The notes beneath the pieces are model-generated. The model did no database searches and was not told the origin of the DNA. It worked only from the letters and a program-made list of their open reading frames with translations. From positions 1 through 17,667 of the forward strand of contig CAZRIE010000088.1 of assembly GCA_964600075.1 (NCBI GenBank): a stretch of 17,667 bases of DNA, in the 5' to 3' direction. The position numbers were made by a program, and so were the translations under genes. This document shows positions 15,101 to 17,667 of this stretch, piece by piece. This DNA comes from CAZRIE01 sp964600075. GTDB taxonomy: Bacteria; Bacteroidota; Bacteroidia; Flavobacteriales; Flavobacteriaceae. Position 1 is the stretch's first letter. The number at the start of each line of letters is the position of its first letter.

Positions 15101-15650
15101 CCTTTTCGGAATTACATCCGCCGCAGAACAACAAGCGGATATTGCCGCGAATTATATGTTGGGTGATTTTAGTAGTATCTATAACGGTTCCGTTTTAATG
15201 AACATTTTAAAGTTCGAAAACCTCGACTTATGCAGTATCGGTATGGTGAATGCTCCGACTGACGATAGCAGCTACGAGGAGATTATTTTGATGGATGTAA
15301 GTAAACGCTTCTATAAAAAATGTATCGTAAAAAATGATACCTTGAAGGGAGCGATTTTAATGGGGGATAAAAACGAGTTTCCTGAATTCAAACGATTGAT
15401 AGAAGAGGAAATAGAACTTTCGGAAAAGCGAAATGAGCTACTGCGAGGGGCATCGAATACGGTTCCTTTAAAAGGAAAATTGGTTTGCTCCTGCAGTCAA
15501 GTTGGTGAAGGTAATATTACGGTTGCCATGGCAAATGGCTGTTCTGATTTTAATAAACTCTGCGCAGAAACAGGTGCCGGATTGGGTTGCGGTAGTTGCA
15601 AACCAGAGGTTAAAGAGCTATTTAACAAACAAATGCTAGTAACAAACTAA
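12120..15650 (+). CDS. nasA: Assimilatory nitrate reductase fused to FAD/NAD(P)H reductase and BFD domain
   Basis: A 1176-residue enzyme, much longer than usual catalytic subunits of about 700-900. The molybdopterin part (about 1-700) begins with a [4Fe-4S] motif C11-x2-C14-x3-C18 and C46. The likely molybdenum ligand is C140 in NSRLCMSSAVVGY, and the C-terminal molybdopterin-dinucleotide domain starts near LNTGRVRDQWHTRTKTG (585-601). A pyridine-nucleotide reductase domain follows: FAD motif VVGAGAAAYRF (710-720), ATGSRAFVP (809-817), NAD motif VVIVGGGLLGLELAAA (855-870) and TSDPSIFALGEIAEF (977-991). A BFD [2Fe-2S] domain with C1123, C1125, C1157 and C1160 ends the protein. This equals Klebsiella NasA plus a NasC-like reductase in one chain, so it may take electrons from NAD(P)H directly to nitrate. 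No Tat or Sec signal is seen, so it is cytoplasmic. I take the ATG at 12120 over the in-frame TTG at 12114. The symbol follows Klebsiella usage. Confidence 0.95.
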   Translation: MQKKKTEKTICSYCGVGCGILVDVDAKGTISVEGDPDYPSSKGMLCSKGRNLNYVAQDTSDRILHPEMRWSRNHPLQKVSWDTAFERAAAVFKSIIAKHGPDSVGFYVSGQCLTEEYYLANKITKGFIGTNNIDTNSRLCMSSAVVGYKKTVGEDSVPISYEDIELADCFLIAGANPAWCHPILYRRLEQRKTDNPEVKVIVVDPRKTQTAAAADLHLQILPGTDVILFNAIARWLIEKRKTDKNFIKKHTVNFEAVKEIAFSLSIRQAAEKCGISASEIRKAAQYIGESNRFLSMWTMGLNQSVIGVSKNVSLLNISLLTGQIGKPGSGPFSLTGQPNAMGGREVGGMANLLAAHKDLGNPIHRKEVSDFWGGKEIQGEPGYTATEMFHALESGKLKAIWIICTNPSVSMPNVHKVERALKNAAFVVVQDISHNSETTKFADLLLPAAGWLEKEGTMTNSERRISYLPKVIDPPAEALPDVEILWQFAQAMGFKGFDYKNASEVYDEHCLLTKGTNIDISGLSYERLQNEGSFQWPVPHKTHKGTPRLFTDFEFHTNDKKAHFNTPQSLYNSSEETNIDFPLILNTGRVRDQWHTRTKTGKVKRLLTHIPQPYLEMNTVDAYLRNLKEGDIAVIKSRRGQVQVKVKVNFDIREQVVFLPMHWGKILNNDFGRANNITNDIVDPISKEPDFKYCAVQVEKYVKPEQKIIVVGAGAAAYRFIQSYREKNRKDGLHVFSKEKDPFYNRVLLPEYVSEELSWAALEKLKKGEIEKLAVTLHSGIGITDIDTNEKSVTDSNGEKHSYDLLIMATGSRAFVPSDVQMGQPGRFTMRERGDADSLRRYLKKTGLPAEKQHVVIVGGGLLGLELAAALKKIDISISIVQRASRLMERQLDRVASRLLSEDVAERNIDIYFDNEVSTVFEEKENLHTLLVNLKTGRTLQCNAIVYAIGTRPNIELAKRANLKTRRGVVVNSYLQTSDPSIFALGEIAEFNNALFGITSAAEQQADIAANYMLGDFSSIYNGSVLMNILKFENLDLCSIGMVNAPTDDSSYEEIILMDVSKRFYKKCIVKNDTLKGAILMGDKNEFPEFKRLIEEEIELSEKRNELLRGASNTVPLKGKLVCSCSQVGEGNITVAMANGCSDFNKLCAETGAGLGCGSCKPEVKELFNKQMLVTN

Positions 15651-15659
15651 ACAGCGATT

Positions 15660-17102
15660 ATGAACGATGATTTACATCGCATATTGATAAAAGGAGGCGT
15701 TACCTCTCCAGGTGAATTAAAAGATGTCATTTCAATGCTTGAAACTGCGGGCTTAACGGAAATCTATTTTGGTTCGCGGCAAGATTTGTTATTTCCGATA
15801 AATGATGCCAATGCAGAACAATTGGCAAGCATATCTAAATTCAATACCCATGTAATAGGGGAGCGCAGTTATCAGAATATTGTTTGTAGCTATGTTTCGG
15901 CAGATATTTTTGATATGACCTATTGGCTGAAAGGGTCTACCTATCTCTACATTTTAGAAGGTTTTGACTATGCACCCAAACTGAAGATTAATATCACGGA
16001 CCCCAAACAAAGATTGGTTCCTGTTTTTAGCGGCGACCTTAACTATATCGCATCAGAAAGTGAGGACTATTGGTATTTGAACGTAAAGCTTCCTTATTGG
16101 GAGAAATCAGCGTATTATCCCGTACTTATTTATAGTTGGGATATCAGTACAATCTCCAAAGCTATCGAAGACATTTACGAGGATATTCAAGATGTTGAGG
16201 AGCTTTTCTTTGTGCTTAGCAAAAAGTTAGACACTAATAACAAAGCCATAGAAAAAGAGCTGAAAATAGCCTATACCACCTTTCCCTATTACGAAGGCAT
16301 GAACCGCATGGGACTGGACCAATATTGGGTGGGTTTGTATTGGAGGAATAATCGATACGACCTAGATTTTTTAAAGGAGTTCTGCGGATTTTGCTTGGAT
16401 AATAGTATTGGTAAAATATGTATCACACCATGGAAATCATTTATTGTTAAGGGAATCAAGAAAGATAGTAGACTTGAACTAGAACGCTTTTTAGGACGAA
16501 CGGGAATCAATGTACGCCATTCACAACTAGAAATGAATTGGCATGTACCCGTAGATGATACGGATGCCTTAGAACTGAAAAAATTCTTGGTCCGTAGTTT
16601 TGACCAGAATGATATTAGCACCTATGGCCTTACCTTCGGCATTAGTAATGATGTGGGTAAACGTTCGCATTTTTCATCTATTATTATTGAAAAAAATAGC
16701 GCTCCGACTATCGTAAAAGACTTTGAAGTCAGACCAACTTATAACGTATTATATTTTGAAAATTTTGACCCGAACGCCCAGAAATATATTTCACATGCGC
16801 ATGACATTGATAAAATTGAGCTTCCCGGGTTATTGATGGAATTGAGCAAAAAGTACTTCGAACAATTAGGAAAGGTCAACCTGAAGGAAGATACTATTAA
16901 GAAGGCGGATGAAAAGTCCACACAGATTGTACATCAATGCCAGTCATGTTTTACGGTTTATGATAAATTGTATGGGGACCCTAAAGCAGCTATTTCTGAA
17001 GGCACGGTTTTTAAAGATTTACCAGAGACCTATTTTTGTTCCGTCTGCGATTCTCCAAAAAATGCTTTTGAGAGGGTTGAGCTGCAAATCAATAGTCTTT
17101 AG
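15660..17102 (+). CDS. Degenerate sulfite/nitrite-reductase-like protein with C-terminal rubredoxin
   Basis: A 480-residue soluble protein, 9 bp after the nitrate reductase gene and surely cotranscribed with it. The C-terminus (about 424-475) is a rubredoxin domain with C427-x2-C430 and C460-x2-C463, the spacer pattern TVYDKLYGD..GTVFKDLPETYFC and a final FERVE, so it should bind one iron. The N-terminal 50 residues (ILIKGGVTSPGELKDVISML, then GSRQDLLFPI) look like the ferredoxin-like half domain of sulfite/nitrite reductases, and GKICITPWKSFIVKGI (251-266) looks like the second half domain. The cysteine motif for siroheme and [4Fe-4S] is missing, so it cannot be a working siroheme reductase. 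I infer an electron carrier or docking partner for the nitrate reductase or NirBD. The rubredoxin part is certain; the fold of the rest is moderately supported; the role is inference. Confidence 0.9.
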   Translation: MNDDLHRILIKGGVTSPGELKDVISMLETAGLTEIYFGSRQDLLFPINDANAEQLASISKFNTHVIGERSYQNIVCSYVSADIFDMTYWLKGSTYLYILEGFDYAPKLKINITDPKQRLVPVFSGDLNYIASESEDYWYLNVKLPYWEKSAYYPVLIYSWDISTISKAIEDIYEDIQDVEELFFVLSKKLDTNNKAIEKELKIAYTTFPYYEGMNRMGLDQYWVGLYWRNNRYDLDFLKEFCGFCLDNSIGKICITPWKSFIVKGIKKDSRLELERFLGRTGINVRHSQLEMNWHVPVDDTDALELKKFLVRSFDQNDISTYGLTFGISNDVGKRSHFSSIIIEKNSAPTIVKDFEVRPTYNVLYFENFDPNAQKYISHAHDIDKIELPGLLMELSKKYFEQLGKVNLKEDTIKKADEKSTQIVHQCQSCFTVYDKLYGDPKAAISEGTVFKDLPETYFCSVCDSPKNAFERVELQINSL

Positions 17103-17299
17103 TTGAAAAAGTTTTTTTCAGTTCTAATTGTATTAGTTTCTTCCCTAATCTAGTACTGTAAAAGTGTATTAAATTTGTATTTAAATGTACTATTTTGAAT
17201 CGAGTTTAGAGTTCGATTAACAATTTAAATTAAATACTATAAAAATCTGATAGTTAATACATTGTTATGATATAATTAGTTCTGTCATCCAGACCAATC
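17103..17299. other. AT-rich intergenic stretch after the rubredoxin gene
   Basis: Directly after the stop codon TTGAAAAAGTTTTTTTCAG (17102-17120) is a short inverted repeat of A and T runs that might help end transcription, but it lacks the GC-rich stem of a classic terminator. I see nothing else before the tandem repeats. Confidence 0.3.
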
Positions 17300-17597
17300 G
17301 GAAAAGTGAGAAGCGCTAGCTTCACTTTTCCATTTGCAGCAAAGGGTTGTTTGGAATTATCCAAATCCTTTTCCGGTTTTGGTAAGCGCTTGGAAATAAA
17401 AAAGGGGGAAGCGCCAGCTTCACTTTACTATTTCCAGCATAGGGCTGTTTAGGATTATCTAAATCCTTTTCCCAGTTTTGGTAAGCGCTTGGAAATAAAA
17501 AAGTGGGAAGCGCGAGCTTCACTTTACCATTTGCAGCAAAGGGCTGTTTAGGATTATCTAAATCCCATGCCCTGGTTTTGCAAAAATAAAAATAGGC
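17300..17597. repeat. 98/99-bp tandem repeats with conserved hairpins
   Basis: Three units start at 17310, 17408 and 17507 (98 and 99 bp apart); the third is cut short or diverges near 17566-17596. Each begins with GAAGCGCNAGCTTCACTTT, which with the preceding bases forms a hairpin: AAAGTG, a 2-nt bulge, AAGC, loop GCNA, GCTT, CACTTT (one mismatch in unit 2). The loops are GCTA, GCCA and GCGA. A second hairpin follows: TTTGGA-ATTA-TCCAAA in unit 1 and TTTAGG-ATTA-TCTAAA in units 2 and 3, a paired G-C to A-T change. A third palindrome AAGCGCTT sits near the end of units 1 and 2. The minus strand has an open frame of 66 codons here, but the 98-bp step shifts the frame between units, so coding is unlikely. 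Confidence 0.85.
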
Positions 17598-17667
17598 CCC
17601 TAAAGTGTATCTCTCCGAGCAAGTACATATAGTTATTCTTGGTATTTTGTTGTAAAAGCAATGTCCT

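Noticed and set aside
17322..17522. 66-codon minus-strand frame in the tandem repeats
   Set aside because: The repeat step of 98 bp changes frame from unit to unit, and hairpin structure explains the conservation better than a protein.
17281..17600. CRISPR array
   Set aside because: The units are 98-99 bp with similarity over the whole length and no unique spacers, and no cas genes are near.

Overview
The window looks like the nitrate-assimilation locus of a marine-type member of the Bacteroidota, most likely the family Flavobacteriaceae (genus not determinable by eye). The support is AT-rich DNA, several promoters of the TAnnTTTG type, almost no Shine-Dalgarno sequences, short dispersed GAGCGNAGTCGA-type intergenic repeats, and protein families arranged as in flavobacteria.

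Left part, minus strand (about 1-5782): one operon reading right to left. It holds nirB (siroheme nitrite reductase), nirD (Rieske subunit), a DUF4202 gene, a NarX-like sensor kinase and a broken precorrin-2 dehydrogenase (siroheme synthase) gene whose start overlaps the kinase stop. Centre, plus strand (5900-10677): cobA (SUMT, siroheme pathway), a NarK/NRT2-type nitrate transporter, an outer-membrane barrel of the alginate-export type, and a NarL/FixJ response regulator that is probably the partner of the kinase. Then come an unrelated small exported protein on the minus strand (10808-11335) and a long gene-poor stretch (11336-12119) with a decayed copy of the response regulator's 3' end. 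Right part, plus strand (12120-17102): a very large nitrate reductase that fuses the molybdopterin catalytic part to an FAD/NAD(P)H reductase and a BFD [2Fe-2S] domain, followed 9 bp later by a 480-residue protein that combines a degenerate sulfite/nitrite-reductase-like fold with a C-terminal rubredoxin. The window ends in about 300 bp of 98/99-bp tandem repeats that can form hairpins.

How it works together (inference from families): nitrate crosses the outer membrane through the barrel and the inner membrane through NarK, is reduced to nitrite by the fused nitrate reductase, possibly with the rubredoxin protein as electron carrier, and then to ammonium by NirBD, whose siroheme needs CobA and a precorrin-2 dehydrogenase. 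The kinase/regulator pair would sense nitrate or nitrite. The most informative regulatory signal is a 16-bp near-palindrome TACGTA-NNAA-TACGTA, present once in each of the three promoter regions (nirB/cobA, narK, nitrate reductase). Read as two heptamers separated by 2 bp it matches the 7-2-7 architecture of NarL sites, so the whole locus looks like one regulon.
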